Below are positions 34,349 through 42,755 of a DNA stretch of 64,000 bases, in pieces; the first letter of the stretch is position 1, and each line of letters begins with the position of its first letter. The notes below the pieces were generated by a model, which had not been told where the DNA came from, did not search any database, and saw only the letters and a list, made by a program, of their open reading frames with translations. A program made the position numbers and the translations under genes. The DNA is from Pelagibius sp048268885 (GTDB taxonomy: Bacteria; Pseudomonadota; Alphaproteobacteria; Kiloniellales; Kiloniellaceae): positions 62,001 to 126,000 of the forward strand of contig JBLWUP010000005.1 of the NCBI GenBank assembly GCA_048268885.1, given 5' to 3'.

Positions 34349-34611
34349 CTGCGCGCGGTCATTGCGTCCTGCGATAGAGGTTGCCGCTGCACCGGAGGAT
34401 GCAGAGAGAAGTTCGTCTTTGCGCGGATCGGAAGGCCGGCGCGGCTTAGCAGGGAGATGGTCCGCTTGCTTCCACAGGTGTGGGCGAACGTTCCATGTTT
34501 TGCTACCACCGTCCTGTGTTACGGGATGTGCAGGTCGCGGGGATTAACCCCCTATGGTAGTATCAGTTCTTTCGGGGATGTAGGCGAGACTACACTGCTG
34601 GGAGAAGCCCC

Positions 34612-35013
34612 ATGTCATCTCTCCGGATTCGCTGCTGTTCGTTGGCTATTGTGATTGGTGCCCTTCTCGTTGCCGCTGTGGGAGGGAGTTCCTCCTCGAA
34701 CGCCCAGGAGATGTCGGGCGAAGCAATGGAGACGTTGCTGAGCGGCGGCAAGACCCTGACGCTCGGCGGGCCGGGCGAGGGCTACGTAGGCAGCGTGGTG
34801 CTGCAACCGGATGGGACCGGCGTCGGCTCCGCTGTTATGGACAGCGGCAAGAAGCTCGATATCTCCGGCACCTGGCGCATCGAGGACGACCGCTTTTGCA
34901 GGAAATGGAAGTTCAACGACTACGAGGAAGTCTGCGAGACTTGGCGAAAAATCGGTGAGAACAAAGTGGAAGTCCTGGTGAAGGGAAAGAGGGTGGGCGT
35001 GAACGCATGGTGA
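34612..35013 (+). CDS. Hypothetical exported protein
   Basis: 133 residues. An N-terminal signal peptide (CSLAIVIGALLVAAVGG, cleavage probably after SNA near residue 31) precedes a small beta-rich body: GGKTLTLGGPGEGYVGSVVL, GTWRIEDDRFCRKWKF and DYEEVCETWRKIGENKVEVL. Two Cys in the mature part may form a disulfide. The WRI-E-D-FC-W pattern resembles small periplasmic proteins of unknown function common in alphaproteobacteria. GGGAGAAG precedes the ATG. The 263-base gap upstream has lower GC and a TATGGTAGTAT stretch that could be a promoter element. Confidence 0.65.
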   Translation: MSSLRIRCCSLAIVIGALLVAAVGGSSSSNAQEMSGEAMETLLSGGKTLTLGGPGEGYVGSVVLQPDGTGVGSAVMDSGKKLDISGTWRIEDDRFCRKWKFNDYEEVCETWRKIGENKVEVLVKGKRVGVNAW

Positions 35014-35056
35014 GACGCGGCCGCCGACCCTGAAACCCTTCGCGGCGTTGCACTGT

Positions 35057-35578
35057 CTAGAACAGCACGTCCAGCGGCAAGTGGTAGTAGAGGTTCAGCA
35101 CCTCGGTGCCGGGGTTGTCGTCGCCCAGCTCGGCATTGGAGAGGTGGCTGAAGGAAACCGAGAGCCGCGACTGGTTCTCGAACTGGTAGCCCAGTTCGAC
35201 CTGGCTGCGGAACTCGACCGCATGGCCCAGATCCTTGCCGCCGCCGTCTTCGTAGAGGCCGCCGCCCAGGCTGCCGGTCAGCACGACGCTGTCGAAGAAG
35301 GTGACATCGACCAGCACGCCGACCCCGCCCCAGACGCTGCCGTCGCTGGTGACCTCGACGCCGCCCCAGGGCTTCAGCCAGAGAAAATCCTCGCCGTGGC
35401 GGTATTCCAGGCGGAAATCGACGGCTTCGTCGTCTTGCAGATTGAAATCGTACCAGCCGACGCCGCCGCTGATCACCGCCGGAGTCTCGTTGAGGGCGAC
35501 CTGGGCCGCCGCGCGTTCACTGGTGGATAAGACCACAGCACAAAACAGCGCGGTCAACAGCGCCAAGCGTTTTTTCAC
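35057..35578 (-). CDS. Lipid A 3-O-deacylase (PagL-like)
   Basis: 173 residues from GTG 35578, which follows GGGGGAA; the open frame runs further upstream to 35647 but a signal peptide starts here (KKRLALLTALFCAVVLST, cleavage near AAAQ). The mature protein is an eight-strand outer membrane barrel ending VLF. The PagL catalytic pair is visible in VSFSHLSNAELG (H145, S147). The enzyme removes the 3-position acyl chain of lipid A. Together with the LpxO-like gene at 25297 this suggests remodelling of lipid A, though the genes are 9 kb apart. Confidence 0.85.
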   Translation of the reverse strand: MKKRLALLTALFCAVVLSTSERAAAQVALNETPAVISGGVGWYDFNLQDDEAVDFRLEYRHGEDFLWLKPWGGVEVTSDGSVWGGVGVLVDVTFFDSVVLTGSLGGGLYEDGGGKDLGHAVEFRSQVELGYQFENQSRLSVSFSHLSNAELGDDNPGTEVLNLYYHLPLDVLF

Positions 35579-35714
35579 TTTTCGATTCCCCCGAACCAGA
35601 AAGGTTTGAATTCTCGCGATTCTTGCCGAAAACGCAACGCGGGGCAAGGGGCGCGTCCCATCTGGGGTAGAGTGTACGGTCGAAGCGTGAACAGCGTGTT
35701 ACCGCTGCAACACC

Positions 35715-37514
35715 TTAGTAAAGATTTTCGAGAACCTCGCCGTAGGCGTCTTTGATCTTGTGGCGGCGGATCTTCATGGTCGGCGTCATCATGCCGTTTT
35801 CCACCGAGAAAGGCTCACCCAGGACCGCGAAGCGCCGGACCTTTTCCAGGGAAGAAAGGTTGGTATTCACCCGATCGATCACCTGGGACAGGGCGGCGCG
35901 GAAGTCCGGGTCGTCGCGCAGGGCGGCGAGGTCGCGTTTCCTGCCGTTGGCGCGGCACCACTGGACCGTGAACTCGTCGTCGGGCACCAGCAGGGCCACC
36001 AGGTGCGGGCGCTTGTCGCCAAAGACCATGGCCTGCTGGATTTCCCGCTGCAGGGTGAGGAAACCTTCGACCCTGGCCGGGGAGACGTTGTCGCCGCCGG
36101 AGAACACGATGATGTCTTTCTTGCGGTCGGTGATCTTCAGGTAGCCGTCCTCGTCGAACTCCCCGATGTCGCCGGTGTGCAGCCAGCCGTTCTGCAGCGC
36201 CTGCTCGGTGGCCTCGTCGTCGCGCCAGTAGCCGGTCATCACGCACTCGCCGCGGACCAGGATCTCGCCGTCCTCGGCGATTCTCACCTCGACGCCTTCG
36301 AAGGGCGGGCCGACGGTGTCCAGCTTCACCTTCCAGGGCGGGTTGACGGAGACCACGGGCGCCGTCTCGGTCTGCCCGTAGCCCTGCAGGATCGGCAGGC
36401 CCAGCGCGGTGAAGAACAGACCGATGTCGTAGTTCAAGGCGGCGCCGCCGGAGACGATAGCCTTCACGCGCCCGCCGAAGCGCTTGCGGATCTTGTCGCG
36501 CACCAGGCGATCCAGCACCAGGTCCTGCAGGCGCTCCCAGAGGGTCAGGCCCTTCGGGTCGAGGTAGCGCTTCTTGCCCAGTTCTACCGCCTTGTAGAAC
36601 AGCTTCGCCTTCAGGCCGCCCTCCTTTTCCATGCTGCGGCGCAGGCGCAGGTGCATGGACTCATAGAGGCGCGGCACGGCGGTCATGATGGTCGGCCGGA
36701 CCTCGCCGAGGTTGCGCAGCAGGTGGTCGACGCCTTCGGCGTAGTAGATCTCCGCGCCCAGGGTGATGGGGAAGAACTGTCCGGCGGTATGCTCGTAGGA
36801 GTGCGACAGCGGCAGGAAGGAGAGGAAGATCTCGTGGCCCAGGCCGAGCCGTTCCAGCACCTTGTAGGCGCCCATGCAATTGCACAGGATGGCGCCGTGG
36901 CTCAGCATCACGCCGCGCGGCACGCCGCCGGTGCCCGAGGTGTAGATGATGCAGGCGGTCTCGCTGCGCTCGGCGCGGCCGGCCATTTCCTCCACGTCGT
37001 CGCCCCCGGCTTGGCTCAGCAGCTCGCGGCCCTGCGCCAGCAGGTCGTCCCAGAGGTGCAGCGGCACCGAGCCCGCTTGCGGGCGCCGCAGGTCCTCCAT
37101 GCCGACCACCCACTTGCAGCCTGGCGCGTCCAGCACCGCCGGCAGCAGGCGCTCGGCCAGGGCGCGGGTCGAGACGATGGCCCCCACCGCGCCGCTGTCG
37201 GTCAGCACGTGGCGGTGGTCGCCGACCAGGAAGGTGGTGTAGGCCGGCACGGTGATGGCGCCGGCGGCCATGATGGCCAGGTCGGCGATCAGCCATTCCG
37301 GGCGGTTTTCGGCCACCAGGACCACGCGGTCGCCGGGCGCCACGCCCAGCTGGCGCAGCCCGCGCGACAGCTCCTTCACCTGTCGGGCGATCTCGCCCCA
37401 GCTCTGCGGCTGGAAGCGGCCGTCCTGCTTGTGCCAGACGAAAGAGGCGTCGCGCCGCTTCGCTGCCTGGTCGAAGAACACCGTGGTCAGCGAACGGCAG
37501 GCGTCGAAATCCAT
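35715..37514 (-). CDS. Long-chain acyl-CoA synthetase (AMP-binding family)
   Basis: 599 residues from ATG 37514, preceded by GGGAGGAATT; the frame extends further upstream but that part looks non-coding. The AMP-binding P-loop is IIYTSGTGGVPRGVMLSH, with Gly where most members have a second Thr. PILQGYGQTETAPVVS (A5), GWLHTGDIGEFDEDGYLKIT (A7) and DRKKDIIVFSGGDNVSPA (A8) follow. The C-terminal Lys for adenylation lies in TPTMKIRRHKI. It activates fatty acids to acyl-CoA through an acyl-AMP, like FadD15-type enzymes. It is divergent from pepF with 199 bases between starts. Confidence 0.93.
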   Translation of the reverse strand: MDFDACRSLTTVFFDQAAKRRDASFVWHKQDGRFQPQSWGEIARQVKELSRGLRQLGVAPGDRVVLVAENRPEWLIADLAIMAAGAITVPAYTTFLVGDHRHVLTDSGAVGAIVSTRALAERLLPAVLDAPGCKWVVGMEDLRRPQAGSVPLHLWDDLLAQGRELLSQAGGDDVEEMAGRAERSETACIIYTSGTGGVPRGVMLSHGAILCNCMGAYKVLERLGLGHEIFLSFLPLSHSYEHTAGQFFPITLGAEIYYAEGVDHLLRNLGEVRPTIMTAVPRLYESMHLRLRRSMEKEGGLKAKLFYKAVELGKKRYLDPKGLTLWERLQDLVLDRLVRDKIRKRFGGRVKAIVSGGAALNYDIGLFFTALGLPILQGYGQTETAPVVSVNPPWKVKLDTVGPPFEGVEVRIAEDGEILVRGECVMTGYWRDDEATEQALQNGWLHTGDIGEFDEDGYLKITDRKKDIIVFSGGDNVSPARVEGFLTLQREIQQAMVFGDKRPHLVALLVPDDEFTVQWCRANGRKRDLAALRDDPDFRAALSQVIDRVNTNLSSLEKVRRFAVLGEPFSVENGMMTPTMKIRRHKIKDAYGEVLENLY

Positions 37515-37713
37515 AATTCCTCCCTGCGGGGCCCAGGCCCCCGGTGCCATGGGAGGCCGACCGGGGGTCCCGGAAGCGTGAAGTGCTGCGTCTCGATGCC
37601 GCGGCAAAATGCCCGGCCGGCGCGGCTTTGCTCTTGGCGATCCAGTATTTGCGGCCTATATCGCAAGGGGTCAAGACGTTGTCTGACCGCCATCTGATCC
37701 CTTTCGTATTATC

Positions 37714-39537
37714 GTGAACCCGACAAGCAGCCCCAAAGGTGCGCTCTTGAACCCGAAACCCGTCACCGACGAAACCCTTGGCGAGTTGCCCGCCTGGAAC
37801 CTGGCGGACCTCTACTCCGACCCCGAATCCCAGGCCCTGCAGGCCGATCTGGAGGCCAGCGCCAAGCGCGCCCGGGCCTTCCGCGAGCGCTATGCCGGGC
37901 AGCTGGCGGCCCTGGAAGGCGCGGCGCTGGGCGCGGCGATCGCCGACTACGAGGCGATCCAGGAGGGCCTCGGGCGGATCATGAGCTTCGCCCAACTGGT
38001 CTACTCCGGCGACATGAGCGACCCCAAGATCGGCCGTTTCTTCCAGTCCATGCAGGAGCGCTGCACGACGATCTCCACGGAGCTGGTGTTCTTCACCCTG
38101 GAGATGAACCGCCTGAACGAGGCCGATCTCGAGGAGAAGCTGAAGGCGCCGGAGCTGGCCCACTACGCGCCCTGGCTGCGCGACCTGCGCGCCATGCGCC
38201 CGCACCAGCTCTCCGACGACATCGAGCGCCTGCTGCATGAGAAATACGTGGCCGGGCGGGCCGCCTGGACGCGCCTCTTCGACGAGACCATGGCCGGCCT
38301 GCGCTTTCCCTTCCAGGGCGAGCAACTCACCTCGGCCGAGATCCTCAACCGCCTGACCGACCGCGCGCCGGCGGCGCGGCGCGAGGCGGCCAAGTCGCTG
38401 GGCCAGGTGCTGGGCGACAACGCGCGCACCTTCGCGCTGATCACCAACACCCTGGCCAAGGACAAGGAGATCGAGGACAAGTGGCGCGAATTTCCGCGCC
38501 CGGTGTCCTCGCGCAACCTCGCGAACTTCGTCGAGGACGAGGTGGTCGACGCCCTGGTGAAATCGGTGCACGAGGCCTATCCGCGCCTGTCTCACCGCTA
38601 TTACGCGCTGAAGGCCAAGTGGTTCGGGGACGAGAAGCTGGCCTATTGGGACCGCAACGCGCCGCTGCCCGACGACGACGACCGTGTGATTCCGTGGAAC
38701 GACGCGCAGCGCACGGTGCTGGACGCCTACGCCGAGTTCTCGCCGGCCCTGGCGGCCATCGGCAAGCAGTTCTTCGAGAAGTCGTGGATCGACGCGCCGG
38801 TGCGGCCCGGCAAGGCGCCGGGCGCCTTCGCCCATCCGACCGTGCCCTCGGCGCATCCCTACCTGCTGCTGAACTACCAGGGGCGCACCCGCGACGTCAT
38901 GACCCTGGCCCATGAACTGGGCCACGGCGTGCACCAGGTGTTGGCCGGCCCGCAAGGCCACCTGATGGCCGACACGCCGCTGACCCTGGCGGAGACGGCG
39001 TCGGTGTTCGGCGAGATGCTGACCTTCCAGGCCATGCTGCGGTCCGAGAGCGACCCCAAGCGACGCAAGGTCATGCTGGCCTCCAAGGTGGAGGACATGT
39101 TGAACACCGTGGTGCGGCAGATCGCCATGCACGAATTCGAGACCAAGGTGCATGCGGAGCGCCGCGAGGGCGAACTGCTGCCCGAGCGCCTCGGCGAGAT
39201 CTGGATGGAGACGCAGCGGGTGAGCCTCGGCCCGGCCATCGCCTTCGACGAGGACTACCGCCACTACTGGGCCTACATCCCGCACTTCATTCACGTGCCC
39301 TTCTACGTCTACGCCTACGCCTTCGGCGACTGCCTGGTGAACTCGCTCTACGCGGTCTACGAGGGCGCCGAAGAGGGCTTTGCCGAGAAGTATCTGGATA
39401 TGCTGCGCGCCGGCGGCAGCAAGCGCCACAAGGAGCTGCTGGCCCCCTTCGGCCTCGACGCCTCCGACCCGGCCTTCTGGGCGCGCGGGCTGCAATTGGT
39501 CGAGAGCTTCATCGGCGAGCTGGAGGCCATGGACTAG
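37714..39537 (+). CDS. pepF: Oligoendopeptidase F (M3 peptidase)
   Basis: 607 residues from GTG 37714. Zinc metallopeptidase of family M3: the HExxH motif is in MTLAHELGHGVHQVL (about residue 395-409), with the third ligand Glu in TLAETASVFGEML. The N-terminal helical domain (WNLADLYSDPESQAL onward) is typical of PepF rather than Dcp. The enzyme cleaves short oligopeptides in the cytosol. Its last codons are GCC ATG GAC TAG, and the stop lies inside the CTAG that begins the second 141-bp hairpin element. The shared end shows the element inserted at, or co-evolved with, the gene terminus. Confidence 0.95.
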   Translation: MNPTSSPKGALLNPKPVTDETLGELPAWNLADLYSDPESQALQADLEASAKRARAFRERYAGQLAALEGAALGAAIADYEAIQEGLGRIMSFAQLVYSGDMSDPKIGRFFQSMQERCTTISTELVFFTLEMNRLNEADLEEKLKAPELAHYAPWLRDLRAMRPHQLSDDIERLLHEKYVAGRAAWTRLFDETMAGLRFPFQGEQLTSAEILNRLTDRAPAARREAAKSLGQVLGDNARTFALITNTLAKDKEIEDKWREFPRPVSSRNLANFVEDEVVDALVKSVHEAYPRLSHRYYALKAKWFGDEKLAYWDRNAPLPDDDDRVIPWNDAQRTVLDAYAEFSPALAAIGKQFFEKSWIDAPVRPGKAPGAFAHPTVPSAHPYLLLNYQGRTRDVMTLAHELGHGVHQVLAGPQGHLMADTPLTLAETASVFGEMLTFQAMLRSESDPKRRKVMLASKVEDMLNTVVRQIAMHEFETKVHAERREGELLPERLGEIWMETQRVSLGPAIAFDEDYRHYWAYIPHFIHVPFYVYAYAFGDCLVNSLYAVYEGAEEGFAEKYLDMLRAGGSKRHKELLAPFGLDASDPAFWARGLQLVESFIGELEAMD

Positions 39538-39674
39538 ATCGGATCACGTTTAGACAGAACCACTTGGTGGTTCTGTCTAAACGTGTGAATCCGATCTATC
39601 TCTAATACATAGAGCAGATTCGAAGGGTTGGTGGATCGCCTTCGGCGATTCCAGCCGACCCTGATCTGCTCTAG
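39534..39674. repeat. 141-bp double-hairpin element, copy 2
   Basis: Same length, ends (CTAG) and two-hairpin structure as copy 1 at 9920-10060. Seven base differences were counted by eye. Two of them are paired: the left stem has CACGTTTAGACAG here against CACGTTGAGACAG in copy 1, and the partner arm changes from CTGTCTCAACGTG to CTGTCTAAACGTG, so a G-C pair became a T-A pair. One more (GGGTCGG to GGGTTGG) turns a C-G pair into T-G. The rest fall in the spacer and an internal bulge. It lies between pepF and phaC, reading both ways as a likely terminator, and gives pepF its TAG. Confidence 0.93.
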
Positions 39675-39844
39675 GCGCCCCGTTCGTTTGCCTACGAACG
39701 GGCTTTGCGGCTTGATACGGCTCCCTGACCGGGCTCCCTGATATGGCTCAAGGCGCCCGACGCCGAAGTGTCATCTAATGCGGTTAGGTTTTGACCTTGG
39801 GCGCCCTCCGGGCGCGCCGAATGTCTCGTTTGCAGGAGGCCAAG

Positions 39845-41746
39845 GTGACGGCGAAATCTCCGACTTTGAAGCTTGCCGCGAAGGGCGGCAAAACCCTGCC
39901 GCAGCTTCCGGCGCCCTCCACCGTGACGGAGGCCCCCGATGTGCGGCGGTTGCCGGACGTCGCCGGCTATCTGGCGGGTGCCGAGGTAGCGCCGAGCCCG
40001 CCGCCGCTGCCGGGGCTGTACGGCGGCGAGGCGCTGGACCGTATGCTGCACGCCGGCCTGGCGCGGGCCACGGCGGGCATCTCGCCGGCGGCGCTCGGCC
40101 TGGCCTTTACCGACTGGTGGGTGCACCTGGGCATGGCGCCGGGCAAGCAGGCCCAGCTCGTCCAGGCCGCCTGGTCGGAGGCGATCCGTCTGGGGCTCCA
40201 CATGGCGCGCTGTGCCGGCGGCCCTCCGGGGGCGGCGGGGACGGAACCCTGTATCCGGCCGGAACACCGCGATAAGCGCTTCCTCGATCCGGCCTGGGAG
40301 CAGCAGCCCTTCAACGTCATCACCCAGGGGTTCCTGCTGACCCAGCAGTGGTGGCAGCAGGCGACCACCGGCGTGCGCGGCGTCTCCAAGCACCACGAGG
40401 CGGTGGTCTCCTTCGCCGTGCGCCAGCTGCTCGATGTCTTCTCGCCCTCCAACTACGTGCCGAGCAATCCGCAGCTGCTGCGCGAAACCATGGAGCAGGG
40501 CGGCGCCAACCTCTATCAGGGCTGGCTGAATGCGCTGGAGGACCTCGAGCGGCGCATGACCGGGCGCGGCCCGGCGGGCACGGAGAACTTCCGGCCGGGG
40601 CACGAGCTGGCGGTGACGCCGGGACGGGTCGTCTACCGCAACGAACTGATCGAGCTGATCCAGTACAGTCCCCAGACCGGGCATGTGCACCCGGAGCCGG
40701 TGCTGATCGTGCCGGCCTGGATCATGAAGTACTACATCCTGGATTTGTCGCCGGAGAATTCGCTGATCCGACACCTGGTCTCTCAGGGCCACACGGTTTT
40801 CGCGATCTCCTGGAAGAACCCCGACGCCGACGACCGTGATCTGGACATGGACGACTACCGGCGCCTCGGTGTCATGGCGGCGCTGAAGGCCGTCAACGCC
40901 ATCCTGCCGGAGCGCAAGATCCACGCCGCCGGCTACTGCCTGGGCGGCACCCTGCTGTCGATCGCGGCGGCGGCCATGGCGCGCGACAAGGACGACCGGC
41001 TGAAGTCCGTCTCCCTGCTGGCCGCGCAGACCGACTTCACCGAAGCCGGCGAACTGATGCTCTTCATCGACGAAAGCCAGCTCGCCTACCTGGAAGACAT
41101 CATGTGGTCGCAGGGCTATCTGGATACCAGCCAGATGGCCGGCGCCTTCCAGTTGCTGCGGTCCAACGACCTCATCTGGTCGCGCATGGTGCACGAGTAC
41201 TACCTCGGCCGGCGCAGCAACCAGACCGACCTCATGGCGTGGAACGCCGACGCGACGCGCATGCCCTACCGCATGCATTCGGAATACCTGCGTCGGCTGT
41301 TCCTCAACAACGACCTGGCCGAGGGCCGCTTCGAGGTGGAGGGCCGGCCGGTGGCCCTGTCGGACATCAAGCAGCCGATCTTCGCCGTCGGCACCGCCAA
41401 GGACCACGTCGCGCCCTGGCGCTCGGTCTACAAGGTCGTGTTGATGACGGACACGGAAGTCACCTTCCTGCTGACCAGCGGCGGGCACAACGCCGGCATT
41501 GTGACGCCGCCGGGGCACCCGCGGCGCATCTACCAGGTCGGCCAGCTGCACGATCACGAAGGCTATGTCGATCCCGACCGCTGGCGCGAGGCGGCGCCGG
41601 TGCACAAGGGGTCCTGGTGGCCCGAGTGGCAGGCCTGGCTGGCCTGCCATTCCGGTGCGCCCGTCGACCCGCCGCCGCTGGGCAACGCCGAGGCCGGCTA
41701 TCCGGCGCTGGAGGAGGCCCCCGGGCGCTACGTGCTGCAGCCCTGA
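39845..41746 (+). CDS. phaC: Poly(3-hydroxyalkanoate) synthase, class I-like
   Basis: 633 residues from GTG 39845, which follows AGGAGGCCAAG; earlier in-frame starts lack a ribosome binding site. The N-terminal phaC domain (about 100-260) includes FNVITQGFLLTQQWWQ and the FSPSNYVPSNP block. The alpha/beta hydrolase core has the lipase-like box AAGYCLGGTLL with the catalytic Cys (C365), ISWKNPDADD, the Asp in VGTAKDHVAPW and the His in SGGHNAGIVTPPGHP. The enzyme polymerises hydroxyacyl-CoA into storage granules. No phaA/phaB or phasin gene adjoins it. The stop codon is followed by a 17-bp near-duplicate of the gene end. Confidence 0.93.
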   Translation: MTAKSPTLKLAAKGGKTLPQLPAPSTVTEAPDVRRLPDVAGYLAGAEVAPSPPPLPGLYGGEALDRMLHAGLARATAGISPAALGLAFTDWWVHLGMAPGKQAQLVQAAWSEAIRLGLHMARCAGGPPGAAGTEPCIRPEHRDKRFLDPAWEQQPFNVITQGFLLTQQWWQQATTGVRGVSKHHEAVVSFAVRQLLDVFSPSNYVPSNPQLLRETMEQGGANLYQGWLNALEDLERRMTGRGPAGTENFRPGHELAVTPGRVVYRNELIELIQYSPQTGHVHPEPVLIVPAWIMKYYILDLSPENSLIRHLVSQGHTVFAISWKNPDADDRDLDMDDYRRLGVMAALKAVNAILPERKIHAAGYCLGGTLLSIAAAAMARDKDDRLKSVSLLAAQTDFTEAGELMLFIDESQLAYLEDIMWSQGYLDTSQMAGAFQLLRSNDLIWSRMVHEYYLGRRSNQTDLMAWNADATRMPYRMHSEYLRRLFLNNDLAEGRFEVEGRPVALSDIKQPIFAVGTAKDHVAPWRSVYKVVLMTDTEVTFLLTSGGHNAGIVTPPGHPRRIYQVGQLHDHEGYVDPDRWREAAPVHKGSWWPEWQAWLACHSGAPVDPPPLGNAEAGYPALEEAPGRYVLQP

Positions 41747-41774
41747 ACGGGATGTGGCCCTGAACGGGATCTAG
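41741..41774 (+). repeat. 17-bp tandem duplication at the phaC stop codon
   Basis: CCCTGAACGGGATGTGG (which contains the TGA stop) is followed directly by CCCTGAACGGGATCTAG. The second unit repeats the stop codon context and ends in CTAG. Confidence 0.85.
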
Positions 41775-41784
41775 CGGCCGGGCG

Positions 41785-42603
41785 CTACACGGCCACGATG
41801 TAGTCGGTGTGGACCCAACCGCTGGCGCTGGGAACGCCGGCGTCGTCCAGCACTTCGACGTAACCCCATTTCCCCTGCTGCGAGATCAGGCTCAGCCGCG
41901 TGCCGGCGGCCAAGGGGGCTTCCGGCAGTTTGGCGCCGTCGAGCCGCGGGCTTTCCCGGATGTTCAGCCGCGTGATGGTCTCGAAGTGGCCGGGGATGTC
42001 GTCCTGACGGCCCAGCACCGCGGCACGGAAACTGGACAGGGGAAAGGCCGGGCCGGGGTCGGTCTTGCGCTCCGGCGCGATGTCGTCGTGACCCAGCACG
42101 TCCGCAAGGCCGTAGTGCTGGCACAGCGCGGCGGAGGCCTCCAGGGCCGCGGCGAGTTGGGCTTCGCTGTAGGCCTGCCAGCCGCGCCGCCGCCCGCCGT
42201 TCTTGTGGCGGGCCACAATGACTTCGTCGTCCGGATAACTGCGGCCGAACCAGGCGGACCAGTGCTCCCCCTGACGGTCCAGCGGTCCGGCGTTGTCCAG
42301 TTCGATGCCGATGGAATGCTTGTTGAGCCCTTCCAGGCCTTGCCAGCGGCTGACGCCGGCGTGCCAGGCGATGCGGTTGAACGGCACGAGCTGGGCAATG
42401 GCGCCGTCGCGGCCGATCAGCAGGTGGGCCGAGGCCCCGGCGCCGCGCCGCGTCAGGTGGCTGAGCGAGCCGTTGAACGAGCTGCCCGCAGTGTAGTGAA
42501 TGACCAGAAAGCGTGGTGAGAGCTCGCCGCTGCGGTTCGGGCTTTCCTCGTAGCGGACGGCGTCGCCGTTGTCGTGATGCAGGCGGTGTCGGCGGATCTT
42601 CAC
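41785..42603 (-). CDS. N-acetylmuramoyl-L-alanine amidase (Amidase_2) with SH3 domain
   Basis: 272 residues. The Amidase_2/AmpD-like domain (about 30-185) shows LVIHYTAGSSFNGSL with the first zinc His, SAHLLIGRDGAIAQLVPFNR, NKHSIGIELDN and VLGHDDIAPERKTDPG with the other zinc ligands (His and Asp). A C-terminal bacterial SH3-like domain (about 200-272: TRLNIRESPRLDG, KWGYVEVLDD, SGWVHTDYIVAV) probably binds the wall. No signal peptide is visible, so it may recycle muropeptides in the cytosol as AmpD does, or leave by another route. The 3' end lies 38 bases from phaC, convergent. Confidence 0.9.
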   Translation of the reverse strand: MKIRRHRLHHDNGDAVRYEESPNRSGELSPRFLVIHYTAGSSFNGSLSHLTRRGAGASAHLLIGRDGAIAQLVPFNRIAWHAGVSRWQGLEGLNKHSIGIELDNAGPLDRQGEHWSAWFGRSYPDDEVIVARHKNGGRRRGWQAYSEAQLAAALEASAALCQHYGLADVLGHDDIAPERKTDPGPAFPLSSFRAAVLGRQDDIPGHFETITRLNIRESPRLDGAKLPEAPLAAGTRLSLISQQGKWGYVEVLDDAGVPSASGWVHTDYIVAV

Positions 42604-42755
42604 GGCTTTTCCTCCCCTTAGGGTCTGCGGTAACCAAGTCTAGGCTTTCCCTTGGGGAGCGGCAACTTGACCGCCTGGCCGATATTTACGACCTGCCGCT
42701 GTGGGCCGTGCCACTGTCCCTGGACTTCTGGGGCCATCGCGCCCACTTTCTGGAT

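Noticed and set aside
36661..39495. A 944-codon minus-strand frame across pepF and part of the acyl-CoA synthetase gene
   Set aside because: It is antisense to pepF and out of frame with the acyl-CoA synthetase, with no recognisable domain.
42513..42755. Upstream extension of the ABC1 kinase gene
   Set aside because: It would overlap the amidase gene start and lacks ABC1 features; ATG 42756 is a simpler start, although part of the segment (42650-42755) cannot be fully excluded.
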